A stretch of DNA of 33,167 bases from a bacterium (lineage in GTDB: Bacteria; Armatimonadota; UBA5829). Positions 1 to 7,265 of this stretch are shown in pieces. Made by a program: the position numbers and the translations under genes. The stretch lies in assembly GCA_021372295.1 (NCBI GenBank), contig JAJFUS010000045.1:1-33167 (forward strand), given 5' to 3'. The notes under the pieces were generated by a model that saw only the letters and a program-made list of their open reading frames with translations, did not search any database and was not told where the DNA came from. Every line of letters begins with the position of its first letter. The stretch's first letter is position 1.

Positions 1-310
1 GCTCTTCGATCGACTCCGAAACGCGAACGACCGTAATCTTCATTCCATCACGGATTCGCTCATTCGTCGCAGGTGTGACCGCATCAAGCGGACCCACCAC
101 GACCCCTTCTTCTTTGAGGGTCGCGCCGACAGACGTCTGGGCGGTTCGCACATGTCGCTCGGCCCCATCAGACCTTATTGAAACAACAACCGTCTCCAGG
201 CGCTGGGCTTGCACGACGTCATCTCGGTTGGCTCCAACCGCTACCAGCATAGGCAGCATAATCACTGCCAGCAGTGCGGTTCTTGCGAGCCGAAACTCTC
301 GTCTTCGCAA
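1..310 (-). CDS. DUF348 (YabE/RpfB-type) secreted protein, N-terminal fragment
   Basis: The C-terminal part lies beyond the left window edge; about 103 residues are visible. I read a TTG start at 310 because GGAGG (318-322) lies 7 nt upstream and no better ATG exists. The N-terminus is basic (RRREFRLAR) followed by a hydrophobic run ending near VGA, so it is a signal peptide or anchor. Residues about 38-100 match the DUF348 ubiquitin-like fold: VVVSIRSDGAERHVRTAQTS, then VGATLKEEGVVVG, then a 'D.VTPATNERIRDGMKITVVRV' pattern. In YabE and resuscitation-promoting factors such domains precede G5 and 3D or lysozyme-like domains that cut peptidoglycan, but those would be outside the window. A role in cell-wall remodelling is inferred from the family. 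It follows lptA in the same direction and has its own promoter-like sequence. Confidence 0.7.
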   Translation of the reverse strand, partial: MRRREFRLARTALLAVIMLPMLVAVGANRDDVVQAQRLETVVVSIRSDGAERHVRTAQTSVGATLKEEGVVVGPLDAVTPATNERIRDGMKITVVRVSESIEE

Positions 311-399
311 ATAATCGCCTCCTTTCCCGCGCCAATTACCCTACCGAAGACGTCCATTAAACATCCAGACGCTCCATGCAACTGTCGCGAGAACGGTAT

Positions 400-429
400 A
401 TGTTAACACGCCGATAGCTGATCTGTCAA
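400..429 (-). promoter_or_regulatory. Sigma-70-like promoter for the DUF348 gene
   Basis: On the minus strand TTGACA (424-429) is followed after 18 nt by TAACAT (400-405). It lies about 90 nt upstream of the TTG start at 310. The -35 is perfect and the -10 matches 4 of 6. No riboswitch fold was recognised in the short leader. Confidence 0.45.
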
Positions 430-454
430 ATTTGCGAGGCGGCGGTAGCGTGCG

Positions 455-1216
455 CTAGTCCTCCAGGTCGGTCTTGAATGAACCGCTTGCGTTAGGCGCG
501 TCCATCCACTCATCGCCTTTTTTGAGTGATATCTTAATCCAGTCGGGGGAAGAAAACGTCTGGCCATCTTCGTAAATGGCCTTAACATTGCCAGTTAGGA
601 TAAGGACCTCTGTCTTGCGGTCGTAAACAGCCTTGTCGGCGCTGGCGGTTCTCTTTTCCTGCTTAAAAACCACGCCGCCGGTGGCCGTAGCAATCTTATT
701 CTTATACTGGTACTCGAGTTTCTTACAGGTGATGGTTGTCGGTTCTTTGAGTTTGGCGTTTATGTTCTCGTTGTCTTTATCCTGGCGAGCCTTTTCTTCC
801 TCAGGAGTGCGTTTCGGCTTAAGGCGCATGATAACGCTGCCCTCGACCGTCCCCAGCTTCTTCTTGAAGTCGGCAAAACCCTTGTCGCCCGTGATATCGC
901 ATTCCGGGTCGGTGATCTTGACAGCGCCCGGAGACTGAGCGGTCTTTGCGTTGCCGTCGTATTCGATCTTGTCGGATGTCAGAGCGGTATCACCATGAAC
1001 TAACTTCACATTGCCCTGCAGCAGGGTAGTCATCCTGTCTCCCCATTTGCTCTTGGACACATCAGCATGCTGCAGATCGACCGTCTTCCAAGTGGTTTCA
1101 GACTTAGGCGGGGAAGCCTTTGCCGCCTGTGCATCCACCTGGGCGAACAGATGAGATATTGAGACCGCCGCCACTGTTAGCAATGCCAAAAATACCGCCA
1201 ATACTCTATTGCTCAA
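455..1216 (-). CDS. lptA: LptA/OstA-like lipopolysaccharide transport periplasmic protein
   Basis: 253 residues. A signal peptide (about 1-26, cleaving near LFAQ/VDA) is followed by an OstA-like beta-jellyroll. The repeated strand pattern is typical: MTTLLQGNVKLVHGDTALTS, then DKIEYDGNAKTA, and later a 'TATGGVVFKQEKRTASADKA' and 'LTGNVKAIY' copy. LptA proteins form the periplasmic bridge carrying LPS from LptBFGC to LptD. The protein is longer than E. coli LptA (about 185), because of a charged insert (KPKRTPEEEKARQDKDNEN) between the two OstA halves. The start is TTG at 1216, two bases after the lptC stop, with GGAGG inside the end of lptC, so the two genes are translationally coupled. No LptB, LptF or LptG gene is in the window. 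The assignment rests on family pattern and on pairing with the LptC-like gene. Confidence 0.75.
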   Translation of the reverse strand: MSNRVLAVFLALLTVAAVSISHLFAQVDAQAAKASPPKSETTWKTVDLQHADVSKSKWGDRMTTLLQGNVKLVHGDTALTSDKIEYDGNAKTAQSPGAVKITDPECDITGDKGFADFKKKLGTVEGSVIMRLKPKRTPEEEKARQDKDNENINAKLKEPTTITCKKLEYQYKNKIATATGGVVFKQEKRTASADKAVYDRKTEVLILTGNVKAIYEDGQTFSSPDWIKISLKKGDEWMDAPNASGSFKTDLED

Positions 1217-1218
1217 AT

Positions 1219-1806
1219 CTAACGCGCCTCCATAGCATCATCATTCAACGCATCTAGCCGTATCTTCATACTGACATTCCACATCCCAAGTTCCTGACTC
1301 TTGAGATCGACGACCAGCCGATCCGCAACGACATTGCCCATCTTGCCGTCGAATTTCACCGGCCCAACGCTGCGAAGCATGGCGTTCGACGAACTCCATA
1401 CAGCACCCTCACCGGTGACTTTTTGCCCGTTCGACCCGACAATCTCCACACCGCCGCCCAGCGACAGGTTCTTGCGGCGCGTGTTATAGATCGCTTTGCC
1501 GGCCTTAGCCTTAAGTGCGACCTTGCCCGAGTCGTATATCCTGGCGTCATGTATCTTATCAAGCTCTGTGATGGATCGATCACGGCCTATCTCGACCTTA
1601 TCGGCTTTGGCGCTCCACAGTTTGCCGTTGTGCCCCAGCCCAACAAGATATACATCTTCCATAGCCAGAACCACTGTCGGGGCCTGCTTAGGCCTTGCGC
1701 CGCGCGCAGCGTAAGGCGAGTAATTACGAAGCCCCAGCGCTATCAGCGACAACACCGCCAAAATCATCACAACTATTCGTATATGCAGTTTATGTCCCAT
1801 AAGCAA
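1219..1806 (-). CDS. lptC: LptC-like LPS export protein
   Basis: 195 residues from TTG 1806. An in-frame ATG at 1800 is the alternative: the SD GGAG lies 5 nt before TTG but 11 nt before ATG. One N-terminal transmembrane anchor (about 8-26, IRIVVMILAVLSLIALGL) is followed by a periplasmic beta-jellyroll typical of LptC (DUF1239): 'MEDVYLVGLGHNGKLWSAKA' and 'GKAIYNTRRKNLSLGGGVEI' are the expected 'more than one beta-strand per turn' repeats. LptC hands LPS from the inner-membrane LptBFG complex to LptA. It is the first gene of a two-gene lptC-lptA unit with its own promoter, and its SD sits in an mRNA hairpin (see findings). LptC proteins diverge strongly, so the call leans on the anchor plus the neighbouring OstA-type gene. 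Confidence 0.7.
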   Translation of the reverse strand: MLMGHKLHIRIVVMILAVLSLIALGLRNYSPYAARGARPKQAPTVVLAMEDVYLVGLGHNGKLWSAKADKVEIGRDRSITELDKIHDARIYDSGKVALKAKAGKAIYNTRRKNLSLGGGVEIVGSNGQKVTGEGAVWSSSNAMLRSVGPVKFDGKMGNVVADRLVVDLKSQELGMWNVSMKIRLDALNDDAMEAR

Positions 1807-1808
1807 GA

Positions 1809-1845
1809 ACTCTCCTCAGCGCCGGATTCAAGTGCAAAGGAGAGT
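1809..1845 (-). promoter_or_regulatory. 5' UTR hairpin that buries the lptC Shine-Dalgarno
   Basis: A perfect 8-bp inverted repeat, ACTCTCCT/AGGAGAGT (1838-1845 and 1809-1816), with a 21-nt loop. On the lptC transcript the 3' arm is the SD itself. The 5' arm falls at or next to the transcription start predicted from the promoter at 1850-1878, so the mRNA begins with the anti-SD arm. Confidence 0.5.
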
Positions 1846-1849
1846 CGAT

Positions 1850-1878
1850 ATATTATCAATTCAATTTGAATATGTAAA
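1850..1878 (-). promoter_or_regulatory. Sigma-70-like promoter for lptC-lptA
   Basis: On the minus strand TTTACA (1873-1878), a 17-nt spacer and TAATAT (1850-1855). The start would be near 1843, giving a leader of about 37-43 nt before lptC. Confidence 0.6.
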
Positions 1879-1886
1879 ATCTCATT

Positions 1887-2738
1887 CTAGAGCGACGGAG
1901 GAATCGGCGGATCGTCATCATCGTCATCGTCGCTGCCGCCCGAAGAGCTCATCATCACAGTGATGTCGCCAAAGTCGGTTACCGACTCATCCTCGCCATA
2001 TATTTCCTCAGGAACCGCAATGGCATCCTGGTCGTATTGACTGCCGTTATATGATACGGACAGAGTAGTCGGATACGCACTCCCCGCTCCGCTGGTATCG
2101 ATTGAGAGACTCGTATACGAGTCGGGGACTGCCTCATCAAGGCCAAGATCTATCTCAAAATATCCGTAAGCGCCGGTGGTGACTTCTTTTGTCCCAAAAG
2201 TGACTGTCACAAGGGGAATGCCCACTGATGTGTCGGATCGGATAATCCTACCGGTAAGTACGGTGTCATGGGATACAATCGGTACGGGAGGAGGATCCTC
2301 ACCGCCAACATAGGCTAGTGTAAACGTTCCAAAGCTGTCAGATTCTCCATTGCGAATCTCCACAGGGACTGTTATATTATCATAATTGAAAGTTTGGCCA
2401 CCATAAGTCACGGGATCACTTGAAAAGTCATCACTTGCATTGGATGCGTCAACTTGAATATAAGCCGGAATCTCATCCGCTTTAGTCGCAGTCAGCTCAA
2501 ACTCAAACTTGCCAGTTGAATCGGTGGTGTCCGCGGCAAAGCCGCTGCCGAGAGTTACGAGCACACCCGAAATGCCAGACCCCGTCTCAGAACTGACAAC
2601 CTTGCCAGTTATGGTTCTGGAACCATCGCCGCCAGAGTTGGATGAAGAACTGCTTCCTCCTCCGCCGCCACCGCAGCCGGTAAGCGCAAGCGCTGCGACA
2701 ACTCCAAGAATTAAAATCAATGTGAAAAATCTGCTCAT
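1887..2738 (-). CDS. Secreted lipoprotein with two carboxypeptidase-regulatory-like beta-sandwich repeats
   Basis: 283 residues from ATG 2738, chosen because AGGGAG lies 6 nt upstream; the in-frame TTG two codons earlier would abut the SD. The N-terminus is a lipoprotein signal (FFTLILILGVVAALALTGC), so Cys near residue 22 should be lipidated. It is followed by a flexible Gly6/Ser5 linker. Two homologous units follow: 'TITGKVVSSETGSGISGVLV...DSTGKFEFELT' and 'VLTGRIIRSDTSVGIPLVTV...GAYGYFEIDL'. This is the pattern of CarboxypepD_reg / peptidase-associated beta-sandwiches used as stalk or surface domains. The C-terminus ends in an Asp7 run and PPIPP. No catalytic motif was seen, so it is probably a surface or envelope structural protein. 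It has its own promoter between it and csaB. Confidence 0.7.
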   Translation of the reverse strand: MSRFFTLILILGVVAALALTGCGGGGGGSSSSSNSGGDGSRTITGKVVSSETGSGISGVLVTLGSGFAADTTDSTGKFEFELTATKADEIPAYIQVDASNASDDFSSDPVTYGGQTFNYDNITVPVEIRNGESDSFGTFTLAYVGGEDPPPVPIVSHDTVLTGRIIRSDTSVGIPLVTVTFGTKEVTTGAYGYFEIDLGLDEAVPDSYTSLSIDTSGAGSAYPTTLSVSYNGSQYDQDAIAVPEEIYGEDESVTDFGDITVMMSSSGGSDDDDDDDPPIPPSL

Positions 2739-2783
2739 TATCAACTCCCTATTAAAAATAGAAGTTCCTTATAGGCCTGCGTA

Positions 2784-2812
2784 ATTATACTCGACATTGC
2801 AAAGCAAGACAA
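2784..2812 (-). promoter_or_regulatory. Sigma-70-like promoter for the lipoprotein gene
   Basis: On the minus strand TTGTCT (2807-2812), 17 nt, then a perfect TATAAT (2784-2789). A small inverted repeat AGACAA/TTGTCT (2807-2812 and 2819-2824) overlaps the -35 and could affect it. Confidence 0.6.
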
Positions 2813-2840
2813 GCCTATTTGTCTATGACCGAGTTTGCGC

Positions 2841-3914
2841 TCACAATGTTCCTAACAATTGCCTTGCCAACTCACCCGATTCCAACGCCATCCCACGCAG
2901 CCGACCGGCATGCTTCCCGATGCGCGCGCCAAGCTCTTCGCGATCACGCCAGGCGCGTATAATCGAATCCTTAAGATGCCCCTTATCCAGCGAAGTTACG
3001 TCCATCCCTATCTCACTGCTTATCGCACGAGCAAACGCCGTCACCTTAGGATCGTAAGCAATAGGGACGACCGGCACTCCTACGTCCGCCGCAAATATCA
3101 GCGAGTGCAGACGCATCCCGACAACCACTCCACACGACGCAACTATACCCTTAATGACGCTTACATTGCGAACACCGCGCATTTGGACGCCGCATTTCAG
3201 CGCGTCACCAACCTCTGCGTCCTCGCTTTCCTGCATGGGGATCACAACGGGCGTGACACCGAGTTCGTCACATGCAGCGGATATGGCATCAATAGCAGCA
3301 GGCAGCCACTTATTTCCCATCCAGGAACGCAGCGACACACCGATCAGCTCTTGACCGGACAAACCCAACTCGTCAAGAACAGCGCCTGCGCCCGCAAGAT
3401 CGGGTTCGACCATAAACGACGGGTCAGCCGTTACACGCACCTCCGGCGTGGTCACGCCAATCGACTTGAGCAGTACGCGTGAGTCTTCGTCCCGGACCGT
3501 AATAACCTTGACCCTGTTAAGGATTTTTGCGGCGCTGCGGCGAATGCTTGGCGTATTAAGCGGCCCGATTCCCTGAGCGTAGATCATTGTCGGGCGTTTG
3601 AAATGCTGCGCCAGCTTGAGAACGGAAAGGTAGTATTGAGCCGATCTCACGCTGGTAACGTCCTGAAGCAGGCTTCCACCTCCGCTGATGACCAGATCGG
3701 CGCTATGTATGGCTCGGATTGCGCCGAGTTTATACCGATGCGCAGAGCGTGCACCCAGGTGCTCGATCTCAGTACGCTTGGGGTCGGATGAGAGGACGAT
3801 CACATCCGCATCAATGTCGAGCTGGCGAAGAGTCGCAAGAATACCGGCAAGAACGGCTTCGTCGCCCGTATTGCCGAAACCATAATAGCCCGAAATAACA
3901 ATCTTCTTACGCAT
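2841..3914 (-). CDS. csaB: Polysaccharide pyruvyl transferase CsaB
   Basis: 357 residues from ATG 3914. The upstream GTG at 3932 would lie deeper inside the previous gene, and KKIVISGYYGFGNTGDEAVL is the expected N-terminal nucleotide-sugar/phosphate loop of the family. Other CsaB marks are GGGSLLQDVTS, ITVRDEDSRVLL, a 'VTADPSFMV' segment and the C-terminal GMRLHSLIFAADVGVP motif with the conserved Arg-His. The enzyme transfers pyruvate from phosphoenolpyruvate to a secondary cell-wall polysaccharide, the ligand for S-layer-homology (SLH) domains. The gene overlaps the end of the DUF5693 gene by 8 nt, so it is translationally coupled and has no strong SD of its own. Length and motifs are normal for the family. 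Its presence predicts SLH-anchored surface proteins elsewhere in the genome. Confidence 0.88.
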   Translation of the reverse strand: MRKKIVISGYYGFGNTGDEAVLAGILATLRQLDIDADVIVLSSDPKRTEIEHLGARSAHRYKLGAIRAIHSADLVISGGGSLLQDVTSVRSAQYYLSVLKLAQHFKRPTMIYAQGIGPLNTPSIRRSAAKILNRVKVITVRDEDSRVLLKSIGVTTPEVRVTADPSFMVEPDLAGAGAVLDELGLSGQELIGVSLRSWMGNKWLPAAIDAISAACDELGVTPVVIPMQESEDAEVGDALKCGVQMRGVRNVSVIKGIVASCGVVVGMRLHSLIFAADVGVPVVPIAYDPKVTAFARAISSEIGMDVTSLDKGHLKDSIIRAWRDREELGARIGKHAGRLRGMALESGELARQLLGTL

Positions 3915-5805
3915 CAGCCCGACCGCGCACAATCCGGCATACGATCAGACCGATCAACCCACCCACAATCGCGCCGTTCGCTACTCTTATAAGGCTCAGA
4001 GCGATCGGTGTATGGATATGACAGAACGTATTGAGGGCGGATATAAGACCGATCGAGCCGATCACCACAAGCGGCGCGGCCACCGACCGGCGTCCTTTGA
4101 GCGCAAACGCAATTCCGACGATCAATGCCGGGTAACCTATCAGAAACTCTTTCGTCCGAGGCCGCACATAGAGGACTTTGTCCAAAATCGCTCTAAACTT
4201 AAGTTCGATCGAGCTGACCCCCACCCCTGAATCGTTGCCGGAACGCGTAACCATAATCCCCACCAGCACCAGCATCACCGCCATCAGAGCAACCTGCCAG
4301 ATCAGCATCGGGTTCGCCGCGATCTCCTTCAATGTCCCCAAAAACTTTTCTTTTTGAGCCTGCCATGTTCCTTTTGTCCAGGCCACACGGCAGCCATACA
4401 AAATCGCGACCACAAGCACCGGCAATAGATGCGCAAGTTTTACTCCAGCAAATTGATCGACCCTCAGCATAAAGTCGCGGGCGCTGAGCAGCCCCACAAT
4501 CAGCATCCCACCGGCGGCGACTGTAATAACCGCAACCGCAAAACGCCCCAGCGCTCTCATGTAAGGCATAGGCATAGTTTTAGGAGAATCGGGCGCACCT
4601 TTAGTCGCATTGACGACAGCCAACACCGGAAACACCAGCGCCGAGAGCAAAGCCACCGCTTTTTGACCCATCGCGCCAATGGCGGGCAGCCCGGCGCATA
4701 TCGCAATAAGCAGAATCGACCATGCGGCGGCCGCGCCAGCCGATAGGTCAACCAAAGTAAAGATCAACAGCATCGCTCCGGCGGCCACTCCGACTCCCGC
4801 GATCATCCGAAAATACCGTGGAACGGCAAGTTCATCCATCGGATGCGCGGGCTTGAGTGCATATCCGCCTCGACGAATCGCGCGGGCAATGGCGTTGACA
4901 TACTCGGCGTTCATCGTCACAAGGTCGGCCGAAGCCGTATCGTACATCCGCACATAGACCATCCGCACCCCGCGCTCGCGAACAGCCTTCTGAAAACGCT
5001 CGATAATACTGGGCATGTCGAGCGTGGGCATTTCGCTTTGAGTGATACTGTGAACGGTAATGACATTGCCCGGAGCGGTATCGGCAAAGGTCAACTCGCC
5101 TTTCTGTTTGGAGAATTCCACTCGCCCGAAGTTCAAGTCGTTCATGTGCAGCGACCTCGCGGTGTTCTTCACAGCCCCTTTGAACCCTAGAACCTGGTCG
5201 CCGGAAAATATGACCGTCTGAATGCCGTTGGCTCTGACATCGTTGAGAATGGCGTTTATCGACCTGGGTGACGCGCCTGAATAGTTCACCAACCTCGCCA
5301 CGGGAATCAGTCCCGCATCACAAACCGTCTTTATGGCATCCTGCGGCAAGCCCACTGGAACCTGCTCGATATATTCCATCGGAATAGATGCATCCAGAGT
5401 CAGATAGCTGAAGGATACGCCGTCACGCGCATTGAGTGGTGTGCTGATGATGCGATTACTCAGTTTAGGAAGCGCCATTCGCAGATGCGCAGCTATTCGC
5501 TCGGCGTTATTTCCAACCACGGCATATCTCTGAGCGCCGTAGGGTGTGATCAGTCGATTGTCAATGGCCACGCCCATAGTCTGTTCGCTTATGGCAACGC
5601 TTGTGGCGCCTGCTTCCTTAAACTTGCGCGCGATCTGTTTCACGCTCATACCCGAAGCTGCAGCCAGATCCTGGATTTCGCTGTAGTCCAATACTATTTC
5701 GACCGCGCGATTTCTTGATTCGGCCCGAAGCCTCTGCCATGCCACAAAGCATGACGACCCCAGCCCAACAATCAACAGTAGAATCGCGATGATTTTTCTG
5801 CTCAT
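3907..5805 (-). CDS. DUF5693 family polytopic membrane protein
   Basis: 632 residues from ATG 5805, which opens the hydrophobic segment SRKIIAILLLIVGLGSSC; the rhomboid stop is 4 nt upstream and GGAGG lies in its last codons. After the first membrane span comes a large extracytoplasmic domain (about 25-335). It begins VEIVLDYSEIQDLAAASGMS, then KQIARKFKEAGATSVAISEQ, and resembles a TIM-barrel-like or deacetylase-like segment. The last 290 residues hold roughly ten hydrophobic spans. DUF5693 proteins often sit beside csaB, so a role in export or assembly of the pyruvylated wall polymer is plausible, but no enzymatic activity is established and no catalytic motif is evident. The gene overlaps csaB by 8 nt, supporting a joint function. 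Confidence 0.75.
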   Translation of the reverse strand: MSRKIIAILLLIVGLGSSCFVAWQRLRAESRNRAVEIVLDYSEIQDLAAASGMSVKQIARKFKEAGATSVAISEQTMGVAIDNRLITPYGAQRYAVVGNNAERIAAHLRMALPKLSNRIISTPLNARDGVSFSYLTLDASIPMEYIEQVPVGLPQDAIKTVCDAGLIPVARLVNYSGASPRSINAILNDVRANGIQTVIFSGDQVLGFKGAVKNTARSLHMNDLNFGRVEFSKQKGELTFADTAPGNVITVHSITQSEMPTLDMPSIIERFQKAVRERGVRMVYVRMYDTASADLVTMNAEYVNAIARAIRRGGYALKPAHPMDELAVPRYFRMIAGVGVAAGAMLLIFTLVDLSAGAAAAWSILLIAICAGLPAIGAMGQKAVALLSALVFPVLAVVNATKGAPDSPKTMPMPYMRALGRFAVAVITVAAGGMLIVGLLSARDFMLRVDQFAGVKLAHLLPVLVVAILYGCRVAWTKGTWQAQKEKFLGTLKEIAANPMLIWQVALMAVMLVLVGIMVTRSGNDSGVGVSSIELKFRAILDKVLYVRPRTKEFLIGYPALIVGIAFALKGRRSVAAPLVVIGSIGLISALNTFCHIHTPIALSLIRVANGAIVGGLIGLIVCRIVRGRADA

Positions 5806-5809
5806 TACC

Positions 5810-6598
5810 CTACAACGACCTCCATTTGTCTGGCGCGTCATCGTATCTGGGACTGCGTCGATAGTAGCGCGTGCCGCTTACCAGTTTTCGTCCTCCGAAA
5901 AGCAATATCAGCGCGATACCCGCAACAAATCCTCCGACATGCGCCCCATACGCCACACCGCCGCCCATCATTCCACCGCTCCCGGCAAGGCCAAGCAACT
6001 GCGTCACAAACCAGACTCCCAACACAATCAACGCTGGGACTTCTATAAACGTCCAGAAGAACCCCAAAAAGACAAGCGTTCTTATGTCCTGTTTTGGATA
6101 AAGCATCAAATAAGCGCCCAATACCCCCGCAATGGCTCCGCTCGCGCCGACGGTCGGGACTTGAGAATGAATATTAACCGCCATGTGCGCCAACGCCGCA
6201 ATTACTCCGCACAACAAATAGAACGCGACAAATTTGGCATGCCCAAGGCTGTCTTCGATGTTGTTGCCGAATATCCACAGGTAGAGCATATTACCACCAA
6301 TGTGGAGAAGACTGCCATGCATAAACATTGAGGAAAAGATAGTAAGCCAGCGAGGATGCAATCCGGTATATGTGATCTCGGCGGCCCGCTGCGCGCCATT
6401 CACCAGCACAGGAATAGTTTTGGTGATGGGATGGCCATTTATCACAAAGCTGGGTATCATCGACCAGTCCCACAACCGGCCTATCGAACCTAAAGCGCCC
6501 ATTCGGTCGTAAAGATACACCAATACGTTCAGCAGTATCAGAATATAAACCACGTACGGCTTGGTTCGAGTCGGATTGTCATCAGCAAGAGGAATCAC
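5810..6598 (-). CDS. Rhomboid family intramembrane serine protease
   Basis: 262 residues from GTG 6598, preceded by AAGGAAGG at 6-nt spacing and giving the usual rhomboid opening VIPLADDNPTRTKPYVVYIL. The open frame extends further upstream but without a SD and with a Cys-rich atypical sequence. The catalytic serine is in GASGAIAGVLGAY (Ser153) and the histidine in AYGAHVGGFVAG (His220); HGSLLHIGGNMLYLWIFGNN carries the conserved His-x3-Asn of TM2. Six to seven membrane segments are visible. Rhomboids cleave single-span membrane substrates within the bilayer. The C-terminal tail is basic and polar (TRYYRRSPRYDD). The gene is the first of the rhomboid-DUF5693-csaB cluster; the substrate is unknown. 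Confidence 0.9.
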   Translation of the reverse strand: MIPLADDNPTRTKPYVVYILILLNVLVYLYDRMGALGSIGRLWDWSMIPSFVINGHPITKTIPVLVNGAQRAAEITYTGLHPRWLTIFSSMFMHGSLLHIGGNMLYLWIFGNNIEDSLGHAKFVAFYLLCGVIAALAHMAVNIHSQVPTVGASGAIAGVLGAYLMLYPKQDIRTLVFLGFFWTFIEVPALIVLGVWFVTQLLGLAGSGGMMGGGVAYGAHVGGFVAGIALILLFGGRKLVSGTRYYRRSPRYDDAPDKWRSL

Positions 6599-6635
6599 GA
6601 ATGCCCTTCCTTGGTAGCTACAGATTTCAGCATCA

Positions 6636-6641
6636 ATTGTA
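6636..6641 (-). promoter_or_regulatory. Weak -10 element upstream of the rhomboid gene
   Basis: On the minus strand TACAAT lies about 38 nt before the GTG start, but no convincing -35 was found at 16-18 nt. The rhomboid cluster may also be read from the tRNA-Ala promoter. Confidence 0.25.
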
Positions 6642-6707
6642 CCACAATCCGCCTCGCAGTGAAAGACACACATTTGCCGCACATACGAGGGTGCAGTAAC
6701 TAATCTT

Positions 6708-6731
6708 GTGACCGGGCCTCCTCCCGGTCAC
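6708..6731. terminator. GC-rich hairpin between tRNA-Ala and the rhomboid gene
   Basis: A perfect 9-bp stem, GTGACCGGG/CCCGGTCAC, with a 6-nt loop, lying downstream of the tRNA. No T-run follows on either strand, so it may be a Rho-dependent or processing hairpin and not a classic intrinsic terminator. The rest of 6599-6895 holds nothing else recognisable. Confidence 0.4.
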
Positions 6732-6895
6732 GTGATTTAGAAGATTCCCGCCAAACAGAGAAAAATGTCCGAAAATGTCGGCTTTCGGCCCAAACCCCGG
6801 CCAAACGCCCAATCTGTACGTACAATTACGCGAAAACCCCACCGGAAGCCCGGCAGGGTCAAATCTCGCAGTGAGAGTATTCAAATTTTGGTTAA

Positions 6896-6971
6896 TGGTG
6901 GAGCTGGCGAGATTCGAACTCGCGGCCTCTTCCGTGCGAGGGAAGCGCTCTCCCAACTGAGCCACAGCCCC
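6896..6971 (-). tRNA. tRNA-Ala (anticodon CGC)
   Basis: A full 76-nt cloverleaf can be folded by eye: acceptor GGGGCTG/CAGCTCC, D-arm GCTC/GAGC, anticodon stem CTTCC/GGAAG with loop CTCGCAC (anticodon CGC at 6936-6938), variable AGGCC, T-stem GCGAG/CTCGC with loop TTCGAAT, discriminator A and an encoded CCA. The G3:U70 pair, the main alanine identity element, is present. It reads the GCG codon. Confidence 0.97.
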
Positions 6972-6984
6972 ATTTCGATAATAT

Positions 6985-7014
6985 ATTATATCACGGGAAA
7001 AGTTCAGTGGTCAA
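6985..7014 (-). promoter_or_regulatory. Strong promoter for tRNA-Ala
   Basis: On the minus strand TTGACC (7009-7014), 18 nt, then a perfect TATAAT (6985-6990), ending 13 nt before the mature 5' end. The spacing gives a very short leader. Confidence 0.75.
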
Positions 7015-7094
7015 CCCGTCGAACCAGGTGGGTTGCGTAGTATGTGAGTATGTAAACTAAAAAATGGAGTATCCTTTCGGTTGACTAGACCAAC

Positions 7095-7265
7095 GTGCTG
7101 TTGCACGGAGAGGATATTCTCCTTGATGATATTATCCACCTGAGAGGATGTTTAAGGCAACTGAAAGATTGGGGGCCGTGCCCAGAAGACGCGAGGATTG
7201 CCGCACGTGAGATGATTATCTCTTACTGTTCGATATCGGATACTCACCGCTGGGTGGAGATGTAG
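7095..7265 (+). CDS. Possible small protein, 56 aa (doubtful)
   Basis: A GTG-started frame reads VLLHGEDILLDDIIHLRGCL and then RQLKDWGPCPEDARIAAREM, ending at TAG 7263-7265. The amino-acid mix looks protein-like. However, there is no SD, no promoter, and the last 50 nt overlap the 3' end of the convergent LacI gene. It could be a remnant of a larger gene or chance. No homologue was recognised. Confidence 0.2.
   Translation: MLLHGEDILLDDIIHLRGCLRQLKDWGPCPEDARIAAREMIISYCSISDTHRWVEM

Noticed and set aside
311..454. A c-di-AMP (ydaO) riboswitch, which often controls rpf/yabE-like genes.
   Set aside because: The leader is under 100 nt and lacks the conserved motifs of that riboswitch.
6896..7040. 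tRNA-Ala as an integration site bordering the LacI/GH92 island.
   Set aside because: The island is on the 5' side of the tRNA, whereas phage-type integration targets the 3' end; no integrase or direct repeat of the tRNA 3' end was seen.
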